Source of the DNA: Polyangiaceae bacterium
GTDB taxonomy: Bacteria; Myxococcota; Polyangia; Polyangiales; Polyangiaceae
Direction: 5' to 3'
Assembly: GCA_025936205.1 (NCBI GenBank)
Contig: JAICTU010000049.1
Location: 1-26,860, forward strand
DNA: 26,860 nucleotides
Part shown: piece by piece, positions 1-8,777 of the stretch
Position numbering within the stretch: position 1 is the stretch's first letter
How the letters are laid out: each line of letters begins with the position of its first letter
Notes under the pieces: model-generated
Seen by the model: the letters and a program-made list of their open reading frames with translations, nothing else
Told to the model about the DNA's origin: nothing
The model's database searches: none
Translations under genes and position numbers: made by a program

Positions 1-1087
1 ACACCACCTGCAAGCCGAGCGCGGTCAGGCGCTCCATGTTCTGCCGGATCTGATCGGCGGAGCGATTGCCGTCCGTGCCGGTGCCGATGTGCATCTGCAG
101 GCCGACGCCGTCGATCGGGATGCCGCGCATCTTCATGCTCTGCACCATGTTGAACACGGCATCCGCCTTGGCGGAGGTGCCTTCGGCGTTGAAGTCGTTG
201 TAAAACAGCAGCGCGTCCGGGTCGGCAGCGTGCGCCAGCTGAAAGGCGCGATCGATGTAGTCCTCGCCGATCAGGCGGCGGAACGGCGAGTCGGGGCCGT
301 TGTTGCCGTTGGTATTTTGGGCGCTGGTGGCGTCCGCCGGGTCGCTGCCGCGCAGGCGCGGGGCGTTGCCGTCGGTGAAGGCCTCGTTCACGACGTCCCA
401 GGCGTGGATTTTACCCTTGAAGTGCGTGACGACTTCCGTGATGTGGCGCTCCATCGCGGCCAGCGCGTCGTCACGGGTGGTGAGGTCGCGCACCCACTGC
501 GGGATCTGCGAGTGCCAGACCAGCGTGTGGCCCTTCACCTGCATGTAGTTGGCTTCCGCGAACTGCACGATGCGCTCGGCGTTCTGGTAGCTGAACTGCC
601 CGGGGTTGCGCTCCAGCGCGTCCCACTTCATCTCGTTTTCCGGCGTCACGTAGTTGAACTCGCGCGCGGTCGCCGTGTACGCCGCCGTCATCAGCTTGTT
701 GGCGCTGATGGCCGTGCCGATCAGGCGCTTGCTCGCGAGCGCGGCCTGGCGCAGCGTCGTCGGCGGGCCGGTGAAAATGTCGGGGTTGTCCGACGCCGGC
801 GGCGTGTTGCCCAGCCCTCCGCTGCCGGCGCCTCCGCCGTTGAGGGACAGGGAGGGGTCCAGGCCCTCGTTTGATCCCTGGCCGGCGGCGCCGGGCTGGT
901 TCGAGGGCGCTTGCTCGGTGCCGGAGCCAGCGGCGCCGGATGGTTGCGGACCAGAGCTGCCGGGAGGGGACTGCTGCGCATCGGAGCCCCCATCCGATCC
1001 GCACGCTTGAGCCAGGGCCAGGAGCAAACAGGGCGAGCTCAGGCGCAGCAAACGGGGAGCGAGGCGTTTCCGAAACAGGTTCGTCAT
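1..1087 (-). CDS. GH10 endo-1,4-beta-xylanase, secreted, 3' end beyond window
   Basis: Reading from an ATG at 1087 down to the window edge gives 362 residues without a stop. The N-terminus is basic then hydrophobic and ends in LAQAC (Cys29), so it is a signal peptide and perhaps a weak lipobox. A Ser/Gly/Pro-rich linker follows to about residue 95. The rest is a glycoside hydrolase family 10 barrel: NEMKWD near the first strands, KGHTLVWHSQ, then WDVVNEAF with the acid/base Glu at residue 235, then YNDFNAE and GVGLQMHI. The window ends after TALGLQVV, just before the strand expected to carry the nucleophile Glu, so that residue cannot be seen. GH10 enzymes cleave xylan backbones; this one should act outside the cell or at its surface. 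The family is secure; substrate and anchoring are inferred. Confidence 0.93.
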   Translation of the reverse strand, partial: MTNLFRKRLAPRLLRLSSPCLLLALAQACGSDGGSDAQQSPPGSSGPQPSGAAGSGTEQAPSNQPGAAGQGSNEGLDPSLSLNGGGAGSGGLGNTPPASDNPDIFTGPPTTLRQAALASKRLIGTAISANKLMTAAYTATAREFNYVTPENEMKWDALERNPGQFSYQNAERIVQFAEANYMQVKGHTLVWHSQIPQWVRDLTTRDDALAAMERHITEVVTHFKGKIHAWDVVNEAFTDGNAPRLRGSDPADATSAQNTNGNNGPDSPFRRLIGEDYIDRAFQLAHAADPDALLFYNDFNAEGTSAKADAVFNMVQSMKMRGIPIDGVGLQMHIGTGTDGNRSADQIRQNMERLTALGLQVV

Positions 1088-1167
1088 CAGTGTTCCAGCG
1101 GTGGTATGCAGGCGAGCCAGCGCCTTCATACCCCGTTCCGGTCGGGCAGACCAGGCGCGCTGCCGCC

Positions 1168-1191
1168 TTTCGAAGTGGGTTTCGAAGTGGG
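1168..1191. repeat. Perfect 12-bp tandem duplication upstream of the xylanase gene
   Basis: TTTCGAAGTGGG occurs twice in direct succession (1168-1179 and 1180-1191), about 80 bp upstream of the xylanase start and downstream of the GNAT stop. Each unit contains the palindrome TTCGAA. Two adjacent copies spaced about one helical turn apart could be a regulator site. No function is shown by the sequence. Confidence 0.55.
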
Positions 1192-1216
1192 ACGTATCCC
1201 GCGGGGGCTCCCCGAT

Positions 1217-1747
1217 TCAGCCTTTGTCGCTTCCCGCGCCGCCGTTTTTCGTTTCCGGAGCGTCGGCGGGCGCGCTGGAGCGCATCATCTCCAGCATCGT
1301 CGAACGAAAACCGCGGGAGCGAAATAGCCGCTGGGCGTTCTCATTGCTCACCATCGTGTAGAGCACGATGCGCGGAGCACCGAGCGCCTCGAGCTCGCGC
1401 ACCATCGCGTCGAGTAGCTGCGCGCCCGCGCCCAGGCGGCGTGCGTGCTCGGCGACGAACACGTCATGAACCACGCCGTGGCGGTCGAGCAGCAGGTTCC
1501 AGTCCCGGTCTTCGGCCGCACCGTAGGCGTAACCCACCAGCTCATCGCCCTGGAGCGCCACCAGCACCACCGCGTTCGGGCGCTTCAGCTCCTTGCCGAA
1601 CCACCAGGCGTAGCCTTCGTCGACCCCCTCGGGCAGGAAGAAGCGGTCGGGATCTCGGTCGTGGTGAAAGCGAGCCAGGCCTCCGCCGAGCTGCCCCGCG
1701 CGCTCCAGATCGCCTGCGACCGCGCGCCGTACGATGATGTCCGTCAT
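1217..1747 (-). CDS. GNAT-family N-acetyltransferase
   Basis: This 176-residue protein has the Gcn5-related acetyltransferase layout. It opens with an IIVRRAVAGDLE beta strand and helix. The acetyl-CoA loop is VFVAEHARRLGAGAQLLDAM, with the R-x-x-G-x-G element at about 103-108, and the C-terminal NENAQRLFRSRGF (about 135-147) is the usual GNAT motif B region. It should transfer an acetyl group from acetyl-CoA to an amine; the substrate cannot be told. The ATG at 1747 lies 10 bp after the stop of the upstream hybrid kinase gene, so it is probably the last gene of that operon. The tail after residue 158 is a short Ala/Gly-rich extension. Confidence 0.9.
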   Translation of the reverse strand: MTDIIVRRAVAGDLERAGQLGGGLARFHHDRDPDRFFLPEGVDEGYAWWFGKELKRPNAVVLVALQGDELVGYAYGAAEDRDWNLLLDRHGVVHDVFVAEHARRLGAGAQLLDAMVRELEALGAPRIVLYTMVSNENAQRLFRSRGFRSTMLEMMRSSAPADAPETKNGGAGSDKG

Positions 1748-1757
1748 GGACGCCAGC

Positions 1758-4349
1758 CTAATCGATCTGGCGTCCGGCGAGCTCGGCGATGGCGGCGATC
1801 AGTGCCGCGGGGGCCGCCGGCTTGGCCAGGTGCCTCTGATAGCCCAGGGCGAGGGCACGCTCGCGGTGCGCGGGTTGCGCGTAGGCCGTCAGTGCGATGG
1901 CAGGAAACCAGAGCCGGCGCTCGACGCCTCGCGAGCGAATCTGACGAATCAACTCGTAGCCGTCGTCGCCGGGCATGCCGATGTCGCTCACCAGCACCTC
2001 GGGGCTCCAGTGCTCGATCAGCTCGAGCGCGGCGCGCGCGGAGGGGAGCGTCTTTACCTCTGCGCCCTCTTGCCCCAGCAGCGCGGCGAGCAGATCGCGC
2101 ACGTCCTCTTCATCGTCCACGACCAGCACGCGCACTCCTCGCAGGCGCACTCGAGGTTCTGCCAAAAGATGGGCGCTGCTCGGCGCAGCCTCCCGCGACG
2201 CGGCCGAGCGGAGCGGCAGTGTGACTCTGAAACATGCTCCGTGGCCCAGGCCCTCGCTGTGCGCCGTGACCTGCCCGCCGTGCAGCTCGACCAGGTGCCT
2301 GACCAGCGCGAGCCCCAGTCCGAGCCCTCCGAAGGCGCGAGTCGAGGAGCTGTCCGCTTGCCAGAAGCGCTCGAAGACTCGCGGAAGATGATCCTGGCGG
2401 ATGCCGATGCCGGTGTCGCTGACCTGGAATCGAACACCGGAGTCGTCCTGGTCCAGCACGACCTCCACGCGGCCGCCGGCCGGAGTGAACTTGATCGCGT
2501 TCGCCAGCAGGTTCCAGACGACCTGCTGCAGCCTGCCCGCATCGCCGAGCGTTTCACCAGCACCCGGTTCGCTCCGGATCGAGAGCTCGAGCTGCTTGGC
2601 GTCGACCGCCGCGCGCAGCGCGTCCAGCGCCGAGCGCACGACCTGATCGAGCTGCACGGGCTCGATCCGCAGGTGCAGCTTGCCGGTGATGATCCGGCTG
2701 ACATCCAGCACATCTTCCACGATGTGGACCTGAGCACGTGCGTTGCGCTCGATCGTTTCGAGCGCGCGCGCCGTATGCTCGGGGCGACCCGCGCGCAGCA
2801 GGTGCGTCCAGCCGAGGATGGCCGTGAGCGGGGTGCGGAGCTCGTGGGAAACCGTCGCCAGGAACTCGTCCTTCATGCGACTCGCTTCCTGCGCCTCGAA
2901 ATAGAGCTGGGCGTTGTCCATTGCGAGACTCGCCCGGCGACCGAGCTCTTCGGCGAGCGCCAGGTCTTCTGCCGTGAAGTGGCGCTGGGCCCGAGCGGCG
3001 GTCAAGCTGAGGGCGCCGGCAACCTGCCCGCGGAGCCGGAGCGGCACGACCATGTAGGAGCCGATCCCGAGCTCTGCCGTGAGCGCGCGGGCGCGCGACG
3101 TCGGGCTCCAGGCTTCCTGCACGAGGTCGGGGACTTCAGCCAGTAACTCTGCCTCGCCGGTGCGGATCACTCGCGGCAGCAGGCGGTCCTGCTCTCGGTT
3201 CAGGGGCAAGAGCTCATCCAGCTCTCGAGCGAGCGCCTCGCGCGCCGGGTCGTCCGCGGCGAGCGAGGTGAGGCGGATCGTACCGTCCGCCTCCAGCCGG
3301 TAGACGGCGGCCATGTCCGCGATCTTCGGCACCGCGAGCTGCGCGATCCGCTCCAGCGTCTGAGCGTAATCGAGCGACGTGGCGAGCATCGCCGTCACCT
3401 CGGCGAGGAAGCGATTGCGCGCCTCGGCGGCCTGCGCGGTGCGATAGAGGCGCTGGCGCTCGGTCCGTTCCTTCACCGCGGCGCTGAGATCTCGCACATA
3501 GCCGAGAAACGTGGGCAGGCCCGGGACATCCACCCGTCGCACGGCGAGCTCGATGGGGAACTCCGTGCCGTCCGCACGCAAGGCGGTGAGCTCCACGCGC
3601 CGATCGATGACCCGGCTCTCTCCCGTCGCGAAGTAGTGAGCCAGGCCACGGCGATGCGCCTCTCGCTGCGGGGGGGGAATGAGCACATCCGCGAGCGCCA
3701 CCCCCAGCATCTCTCGCCGGCCGCGCCCGAACATCTGCTCTGCCGCGCCGTTGAACTCGGTGATGCAGCCCGTGTGATCCATGCCGATGACCGCGTCCAG
3801 GGACGCATTGAGCAACGTGGCGGTGCGGGCCTGAGCCCGGCGCTCCTGTTCCGCGAGATCGGCGGCCTGCCGCCGCACTTGCTGGCGCGCCTGAAAGAGC
3901 TCCACGAACACGGATACCTTCGCGCGCACCACCCGCCGCTCCAGCGGCTTGCGAAGAATGTCGACGGCGCCGTGCGCGTAGGCTTCCAGCTCCGAGATGT
4001 CGCTCGCGGTCACCAGGATGATCGGCGTCTGCTGACCTCCCTCACGAGCGCGCGCCAGCTCCGCCGTCGCCAGGCCATCCATTCCGGGCATCATGACGTC
4101 GAGCAGCACGACCGCGAACTCGGTCGACCTCAGCTGCGCCAGCGCCTCCTCCCCGGACGTGGCGCGCACCAGCCGCTGCCCGAGAGGTGACAGGATCACC
4201 TCCAGCGCGAGCAGGTTCATGGGTTGATCATCCACCAGCAAGATGTTTGCTGGCGCTGACGATGGGGCCTCGGAACCCGGCTGGGTCAGGCTCTCCGGGC
4301 CTCCGCGCTCGGGCAGCATTCCGTCACCGAGCAAGCGGCTCCGCTTCAC
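1758..4349 (-). CDS. Hybrid sensor histidine kinase, REC-PAS-GAF-HisKA-HATPase-REC
   Basis: 863 residues, cytoplasmic, with no membrane segment. Domains in order: a receiver at about 35-150 with phospho-acceptor Asp84 (VLLDVMMPGMDG) and Lys134; a PAS domain at about 175-290; a GAF domain at about 330-480; HisKA with His502 in the H-box SHELRTPL; an HATPase with the N-box around Asn616, DTGIGI at 645-650 and the GLGLGL loop at 675-680; and a second receiver at about 738-858 with acidic pair 745-746, Asp789 and Lys843. It should be controlled by phosphorylation of its N-terminal receiver and by a soluble PAS/GAF signal, then relay phosphate to its own C-terminal receiver. The start at 4349 is GTG and overlaps the upstream regulator gene by 26 bp; an ATG at 4319 is the alternative. 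No output DNA-binding domain is present. Confidence 0.94.
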   Translation of the reverse strand: MKRSRLLGDGMLPERGGPESLTQPGSEAPSSAPANILLVDDQPMNLLALEVILSPLGQRLVRATSGEEALAQLRSTEFAVVLLDVMMPGMDGLATAELARAREGGQQTPIILVTASDISELEAYAHGAVDILRKPLERRVVRAKVSVFVELFQARQQVRRQAADLAEQERRAQARTATLLNASLDAVIGMDHTGCITEFNGAAEQMFGRGRREMLGVALADVLIPPPQREAHRRGLAHYFATGESRVIDRRVELTALRADGTEFPIELAVRRVDVPGLPTFLGYVRDLSAAVKERTERQRLYRTAQAAEARNRFLAEVTAMLATSLDYAQTLERIAQLAVPKIADMAAVYRLEADGTIRLTSLAADDPAREALARELDELLPLNREQDRLLPRVIRTGEAELLAEVPDLVQEAWSPTSRARALTAELGIGSYMVVPLRLRGQVAGALSLTAARAQRHFTAEDLALAEELGRRASLAMDNAQLYFEAQEASRMKDEFLATVSHELRTPLTAILGWTHLLRAGRPEHTARALETIERNARAQVHIVEDVLDVSRIITGKLHLRIEPVQLDQVVRSALDALRAAVDAKQLELSIRSEPGAGETLGDAGRLQQVVWNLLANAIKFTPAGGRVEVVLDQDDSGVRFQVSDTGIGIRQDHLPRVFERFWQADSSSTRAFGGLGLGLALVRHLVELHGGQVTAHSEGLGHGACFRVTLPLRSAASREAAPSSAHLLAEPRVRLRGVRVLVVDDEEDVRDLLAALLGQEGAEVKTLPSARAALELIEHWSPEVLVSDIGMPGDDGYELIRQIRSRGVERRLWFPAIALTAYAQPAHRERALALGYQRHLAKPAAPAALIAAIAELAGRQID

Positions 4350-4716
4350 TTCCCGGGATACAAAACGCGCGCACCTTGCGCAACAGGTCGCCGATGTCCA
4401 TCGGCTTGTCGAGGTAGTCGGCCGCCCGCAGCGTCTTCGCCGCTTGCGCGGCTCGCCCGCCGGCGCTGATCACGAGGACCGGCAGGTCGCGCAGTGCATC
4501 TGCCTCGAGCTGGGCCGTGCGAAACTCGAAGCCATCCATGACCGGCATCATGAGATCGAGCAGGATCAGCGCCGGGCAGGGTTGCGTCCTCAGGTACTCG
4601 AGGGCGTCGCGCCCATTGTTGGCGGTCGCGCAACCATAGCCCTCTGCCTGAAGCAACTCGCTGAGAGTTTCCCGAATGTCGGGGTCATCATCGACGATGA
4701 GGATCTGCGCGGCCAA
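4324..4716 (-). CDS. Single-domain response regulator (CheY-like)
   Basis: From a TTG at 4716 this is a 130-residue stand-alone receiver. It begins AAQILIVDDDPDIRETL (acidic pocket), has phospho-acceptor Asp54 in LILLDLMMPVMDG, the Ser/Thr switch in VISAGG, and Lys104 in YLDKP. There is no output domain, so it probably passes phosphate onward or binds a partner; the hybrid kinase encoded directly downstream, with overlapping reading frames, is the obvious candidate. The start is uncertain: the frame is open upstream, no good Shine-Dalgarno sequence is visible, and a GTG at 4734 is also possible. The longer open frame to 5103 is rejected because the receiver fold begins here and the extension would overlap the neighbouring protease gene. 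Confidence 0.87.
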   Translation of the reverse strand: MAAQILIVDDDPDIRETLSELLQAEGYGCATANNGRDALEYLRTQPCPALILLDLMMPVMDGFEFRTAQLEADALRDLPVLVISAGGRAAQAAKTLRAADYLDKPMDIGDLLRKVRAFCIPGSEAEPLAR

Positions 4717-4846
4717 TACGCACAAACATACCACCGTGCCATCCGGAGGTCTCGGGCTCTGCTGCGAATTGCTGCGCGGCGGCGTGCGACAGAGGGCACC
4801 ACCTGGGCACCTGCCGTGGCACTTTGTCACGCGAGCTGTCCTGCCT

Positions 4847-5518
4847 TCAGCTAAAGGGCAGTGCCAGCGCCAGAATCTCCACTGTAGGTACCAGCACGAG
4901 CTGAGCAGCGGAGCGGCGCGCGCGCGCCATGACCTGGTCGGCGAGAAATGTGCCCGCACGGTAGCCGACCCAGCGCCGGCCATCGGCGTGCCGGAACATC
5001 CATTGCGCGTAGGGCGCGTCATCCGGCAGCGCGAGCAGCTCATCCACCCAGGCGCGTACCTCCGGCGGATATTCGCCCCAGGGCGCCCGGTGCCCGGCGA
5101 CATCGCGTTCGAAGCTGGTGGCGAGCCCCTCGCTCACGACGGCGTCCATGAGCGTCCGGCGCGCGCCGATCGGGGTGTGGGCGGTCCCCGCAGAAACCTT
5201 CACCCAGCCTCGCGCGAGGTGATGCAGCTCGTGAAAGAGCGTCGCGCGCAGATGCAGCTCGGCGAGCTCGATCACGCCCTCCGGGCGCGATGCATCCACT
5301 CGCCAGCGCATGTGGGTGCGATCCAGCGCCGCGCCGGACGAGCCATACTCCGGGATCACGACGCTGCTCTCCTCGACCGTGAGCCGGAGTGTGAGCGGCA
5401 AGGCGGGCAGGTACTCGCGCGCCTCCAGCTCGGCTCGGTCGCAGATGGCTCGGATCGCCGCCTGCTCCTCGGGTCGAAAGACGTGCCGGCCCGACGCTTT
5501 GAATTCGACGCGGATCAT
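4847..5518 (-). CDS. Putative zinc metalloprotease, DUF2268-like
   Basis: From the ATG at 5518 the protein has 223 residues and no signal peptide. The gluzincin-type metal site is clear: TLFHELHHLARG contains HExxH at 96-100, and DAVVSEGLATSFERD supplies the likely third ligand Glu130. This spacing and the surrounding sequence resemble the DUF2268 group of predicted Zn-dependent proteases. The last part (about 165-223) contains WMFRHADGRRWVGYRAGTF, typical of the domain's C-terminal helices. The substrate is unknown. The open frame continues upstream beyond 5518, but that extension overlaps the oppositely oriented gene at 5631 and looks non-coding. The gene stands alone, ahead of the regulator gene on the same strand. 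Confidence 0.82.
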   Translation of the reverse strand: MIRVEFKASGRHVFRPEEQAAIRAICDRAELEAREYLPALPLTLRLTVEESSVVIPEYGSSGAALDRTHMRWRVDASRPEGVIELAELHLRATLFHELHHLARGWVKVSAGTAHTPIGARRTLMDAVVSEGLATSFERDVAGHRAPWGEYPPEVRAWVDELLALPDDAPYAQWMFRHADGRRWVGYRAGTFLADQVMARARRSAAQLVLVPTVEILALALPFS

Positions 5519-5630
5519 GCTGGCTCCGACTCTAACCTCGGCGGCGCGGGGAACCCACACGATGCGTGCTGGAGGTGTGTTCTCGACCTGCCGCCTGTCC
5601 CGTGCGACAAGGCCGGCGAGAGCCGTCTGC

Positions 5631-6380
5631 ATGCGCGCAGAAGTGAAAAACCACCGGCTGGAGCCGGCGGCGTTCGAGCCCACGCTGAAGCGGCGCCTGC
5701 GCCGGCGGCTACGTTGGGCGTTGCCGTCGTTGCTCTTGGTGGTCGTGGCAGTGCTTGCAATCCAGACGCGGGTGCAGCCGGGATTGGCAGAAACACTGCC
5801 GTTTTCGCTGCCGGTCGCGGCCGCTTGCCTCGGCTTCGCGATGTCCCGTTCCGTGCGCCTTGCGCGCCGAAACGGCAGGGCCGACTGGGATTCGTACCAG
5901 CTCTCTCTCTCCAAGGATGGTTTGCGGCGTGTCGTGTCGAGCTTGCCCGCCGTCGAGATCGCACGGGCGGAGGTGACGCACATCTTCGATTCGCCGGGGG
6001 AAGGGTTGACGGTGATGACGGCGCAGCGGCAGCGTTTCGTCTTCATCCCAGAGCAGCTGCAGGGGTATCCCGCCGTGCGCGAGCAGCTGGCGGGCTGGCG
6101 CGCCTTCGAAGCGCCGAGGGTGCGGCGCACGCAGGCCGTGCAGACGCTGTGGACACTGCTGCTGCTCGGGCTGTGGCTGGCGACAGGGCTCGTGCGGGAT
6201 ATGCGCATGGCGCTGCTCGCGGGCGCCGGGCTGTGGCTGGTCGGCGGCATCAGCATTCGCGAGACGCTGCGGCTAGGCATCCCCGATCGAGCCTATCGGC
6301 GGCGCGTGCTCGGTCTGTTGGTTTTCTTCCTGCTCTCGCCGCTGGCGCGTCTACTGTCGAGCTGGAGCGGCAGGTGGTGA
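5631..6380 (+). CDS. Unknown integral membrane protein
   Basis: 249 residues from an ATG at 5631. A basic N-terminus (KRRLRRRLR) precedes two hydrophobic stretches at about 29-72. A soluble segment at about 75-160 reads SYQLSLSKDGLRRVVSSLPAVEIARAEVTHIFDSPGEGLTVMT and looks like a small beta-rich, PH-like domain. It is followed by two or three more hydrophobic stretches (about 163-245). This layout recalls YcxB or bacterial-PH membrane proteins but I do not recognise the family. The gene is divergent from the metalloprotease gene, 112 bp away. The start is moderately sure; a GTG four codons later (5643) is possible. Function unknown. Confidence 0.7.
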   Translation: MRAEVKNHRLEPAAFEPTLKRRLRRRLRWALPSLLLVVVAVLAIQTRVQPGLAETLPFSLPVAAACLGFAMSRSVRLARRNGRADWDSYQLSLSKDGLRRVVSSLPAVEIARAEVTHIFDSPGEGLTVMTAQRQRFVFIPEQLQGYPAVREQLAGWRAFEAPRVRRTQAVQTLWTLLLLGLWLATGLVRDMRMALLAGAGLWLVGGISIRETLRLGIPDRAYRRRVLGLLVFFLLSPLARLLSSWSGRW

Positions 6381-6591
6381 GCAAGCCGATGCACGACGCC
6401 AGTTGGTCAAAAGGGTAGGTCAAAATGGTGCAACAATTGCTCGACACGGAGCGCCTCGCGAGCACGAGTCCTGCTCGAGATCGGCGGAATTCACATTTCT
6501 GCTCATGGTGCCCCGAGCGAAGTTGCTGATACGCTGACGACCGTTTGCTGCCGGTTGCGCTCAGTCCTCCACGGAAAGTGAGGTCCTCGAC

Positions 6592-8775
6592 ATGAGGCGG
6601 TTCGAGTCATGGGTCAAGGTCGGAGCCCCCTTCCGGCTCGGCTTGCTGCTGGCAGCGTGCGGGCTCTCTGCTTGCAGTGACGCCGGACACGGCAAGAACT
6701 CCAGCAGTTCCGGCGCAGGGCAGCCGGGCACCGGCCCCGGCGCATCGGGCGCCCCTGCCACGGGAGGCGCCACGAACGAAGGCGCTCCCAATCCCAGCGG
6801 GCTCGCCACCGGCGACCCCGACGGCCCCATGAACGCGCCCTGGACGGAGCCGTTGCCCCCGAGCAGCACCCTGCGCAAGATCAAGAGCACGCTCACCGGG
6901 CTCGGCCCGACCGACGCGGAGCTCGCTGCCGTCGGCTCGGACCTCAACGCGCTGCCGGGCCTGATCGACGGCTGGATGGCGACCCCCGAGTTCGAGAGCA
7001 AGATGCTGTTCTTCTTTCAGAACGCGTTTCAGCAGTCGTCGCTGGCCGTGCTCGACTTCGAGTTCCAGCTGCGCAAGCGCCCGGGCGCCTTCGACCTGCC
7101 CTACGACACCTTCGGCGACAACGCGTTCCCGCTGCTGTTCCAGAACCTGAAGGAGAGCTTCGCACGGACCGCGCTGCAATTGATCGCCGAGGGCGCGCCG
7201 TTCAGCGACGTGCTCACCACGCAGCGCTTCATGATGACCACGGCGCTCGAGAGCCTCTACCTGCAGATCGAGATGCCGTATGACATCCACACCACCAACT
7301 ACAAGTACAACCAGGGCAGCCGTCCCCCGATCGAGGAGACGCTCGATCCCAACAGCCCCAACTACCTGACCTTCGGCTACGTCGCTCCTGCGACCACCAC
7401 GACCAGCCGCAAGTTCAACAACAGCTGCGCGGGCGACGCGACCAAGGTCTCCGTCTTCCCGGGCAACACCTACGTGTTCCAGATGCTGCTCGGCGCGGTG
7501 CCGCGAGATTCTGGCGACAACTCCGCCGGCACCAGCAACCTGGGCTGCATGGAACACGCGGCGCAGCCGTACTTCACGGCCAGCGATCTCTCCGACTGGC
7601 ACATGGTGACGATCACGCAGCAGGGGACGCCGCTGCGCGCCTTCGACTTGCCGGCGCTGCGCCAGGCGACCACGCTCTCCTCCAAGCTGCCGCGGGTCAG
7701 CTTCTTCACCACGCCGGCGTTCCTGGCCGTGTGGAACACCAACGACAGCAACCAGCACCGCGTCACGGCCAACCAGGCGCTGCTGGTCGCGCTGGGTCAG
7801 GGCTACACCAGCGCCGCAGCCGCCATCCCCGTGCCGCCGAACCTGGCCGCGGTCGACGGCGAGCACGCCGTGAACACCTCCGTCTGTTACGGCTGCCACG
7901 TGAGCCTGGACCCGATGCGGCAGTTCTGGGGCAACTTCTACGACTTCAACGACAAGGCGGACGGGAAGAAGGCCAACATTCCTCCCGCGTTTGCCTTCGG
8001 CGACGTCAGCGCCGAGGGCAAGTCGCTGCTCGATTTTGGCAGCTTCCTGGCGCAGATCACGGACCAGCGCATGCAGGGCGACAAGGTGAATCGCTTCGCG
8101 CTGGCCATGACGCAGAAGCTCTGCTTCTTCGCCAATTCCTCGCGCTGCCTGGAAACGGACCCGGAGATGCGCCGCATCGCCCGGCAGTTCGAGAGCTCGA
8201 ACTTCGACTTCAAGGGGCTGGTGCGCGAGCTCTTCTCTTCACCGCTGGTGACCAGCGCGTCCAGCACCGAGACGGCGGCCAGCGACGGCGTGACGATCAG
8301 CGTGGCGCGGCGCGACCAGCTGTGCGCGGCGCTGTCGAGCCGCCTGGCGCGCCCGGATCTGTGTGAGATCACCGTGCCCACGCCCACCGACGTGACCAGC
8401 GCGCTGAACCGCCTGGCGGGCGCGCTGCCGGCGGACGGCTTCAGCCGCGGCACCGAGTTCCCGGTGACGGCGCCGGACCCGAACCTGTTCTATCGCGCGG
8501 CGAGCGAGCTCGTGTGCGAGGCGATCGCCGCCAAGGTCGTCGACGGCGACAATCCAGTGTACCGCAATGCGGACGCGGCCAAGGCCATTCCGGACATGGT
8601 CGACCGCGTGATGGGTGTGCCGAGCACGGACCCCAACTACGCCGCGGCCGTGCAAGCCCTGACCGAACACCACGACGCCGCGCTCGCCATGGCCGGCACC
8701 AGTGCCACCGCCGCCCTGCGCTCGACCTTCGCGGCCGCCTGCCAGGCGCCCACCACGCTCTCGATGGGGATCTGA
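6592..8775 (+). CDS. CxxCH-motif secreted lipoprotein (DUF1592/DUF1585-like), partner of a DUF1501 protein
   Basis: 727 residues. The N-terminus is a lipoprotein signal with candidate lipobox cysteines at 23 (LAAC) and 28 (LSAC), followed by a Gly/Ser/Pro-rich spacer to about residue 85. One haem-c-type motif, CYGCH at 432-436, lies in VCYGCHVSLDPMRQFWGNFYDF, a pattern typical of the DUF1588/DUF1592-type proteins of planctomycetes and myxobacteria. The C-terminal part (FALAMTQKLCFFANSSRC and SSNFDFKGLVRELFSSPLVTSA) resembles the DUF1585 region. The start has a good ribosome site (GTGAGG, about 8 nt upstream). The stop lies 2 bp before the DUF1501 gene, so the two are an operon; this pairing is usual for the family. 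The biochemical role is not established. Location outside the inner membrane is inferred. Confidence 0.85.
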   Translation: MRRFESWVKVGAPFRLGLLLAACGLSACSDAGHGKNSSSSGAGQPGTGPGASGAPATGGATNEGAPNPSGLATGDPDGPMNAPWTEPLPPSSTLRKIKSTLTGLGPTDAELAAVGSDLNALPGLIDGWMATPEFESKMLFFFQNAFQQSSLAVLDFEFQLRKRPGAFDLPYDTFGDNAFPLLFQNLKESFARTALQLIAEGAPFSDVLTTQRFMMTTALESLYLQIEMPYDIHTTNYKYNQGSRPPIEETLDPNSPNYLTFGYVAPATTTTSRKFNNSCAGDATKVSVFPGNTYVFQMLLGAVPRDSGDNSAGTSNLGCMEHAAQPYFTASDLSDWHMVTITQQGTPLRAFDLPALRQATTLSSKLPRVSFFTTPAFLAVWNTNDSNQHRVTANQALLVALGQGYTSAAAAIPVPPNLAAVDGEHAVNTSVCYGCHVSLDPMRQFWGNFYDFNDKADGKKANIPPAFAFGDVSAEGKSLLDFGSFLAQITDQRMQGDKVNRFALAMTQKLCFFANSSRCLETDPEMRRIARQFESSNFDFKGLVRELFSSPLVTSASSTETAASDGVTISVARRDQLCAALSSRLARPDLCEITVPTPTDVTSALNRLAGALPADGFSRGTEFPVTAPDPNLFYRAASELVCEAIAAKVVDGDNPVYRNADAAKAIPDMVDRVMGVPSTDPNYAAAVQALTEHHDAALAMAGTSATAALRSTFAAACQAPTTLSMGI

Positions 8776-8777
8776 CC

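Noticed and set aside
4717..5103. N-terminal extension of the response regulator
   Set aside because: Overlaps the metalloprotease gene on the same strand and adds no recognisable domain.
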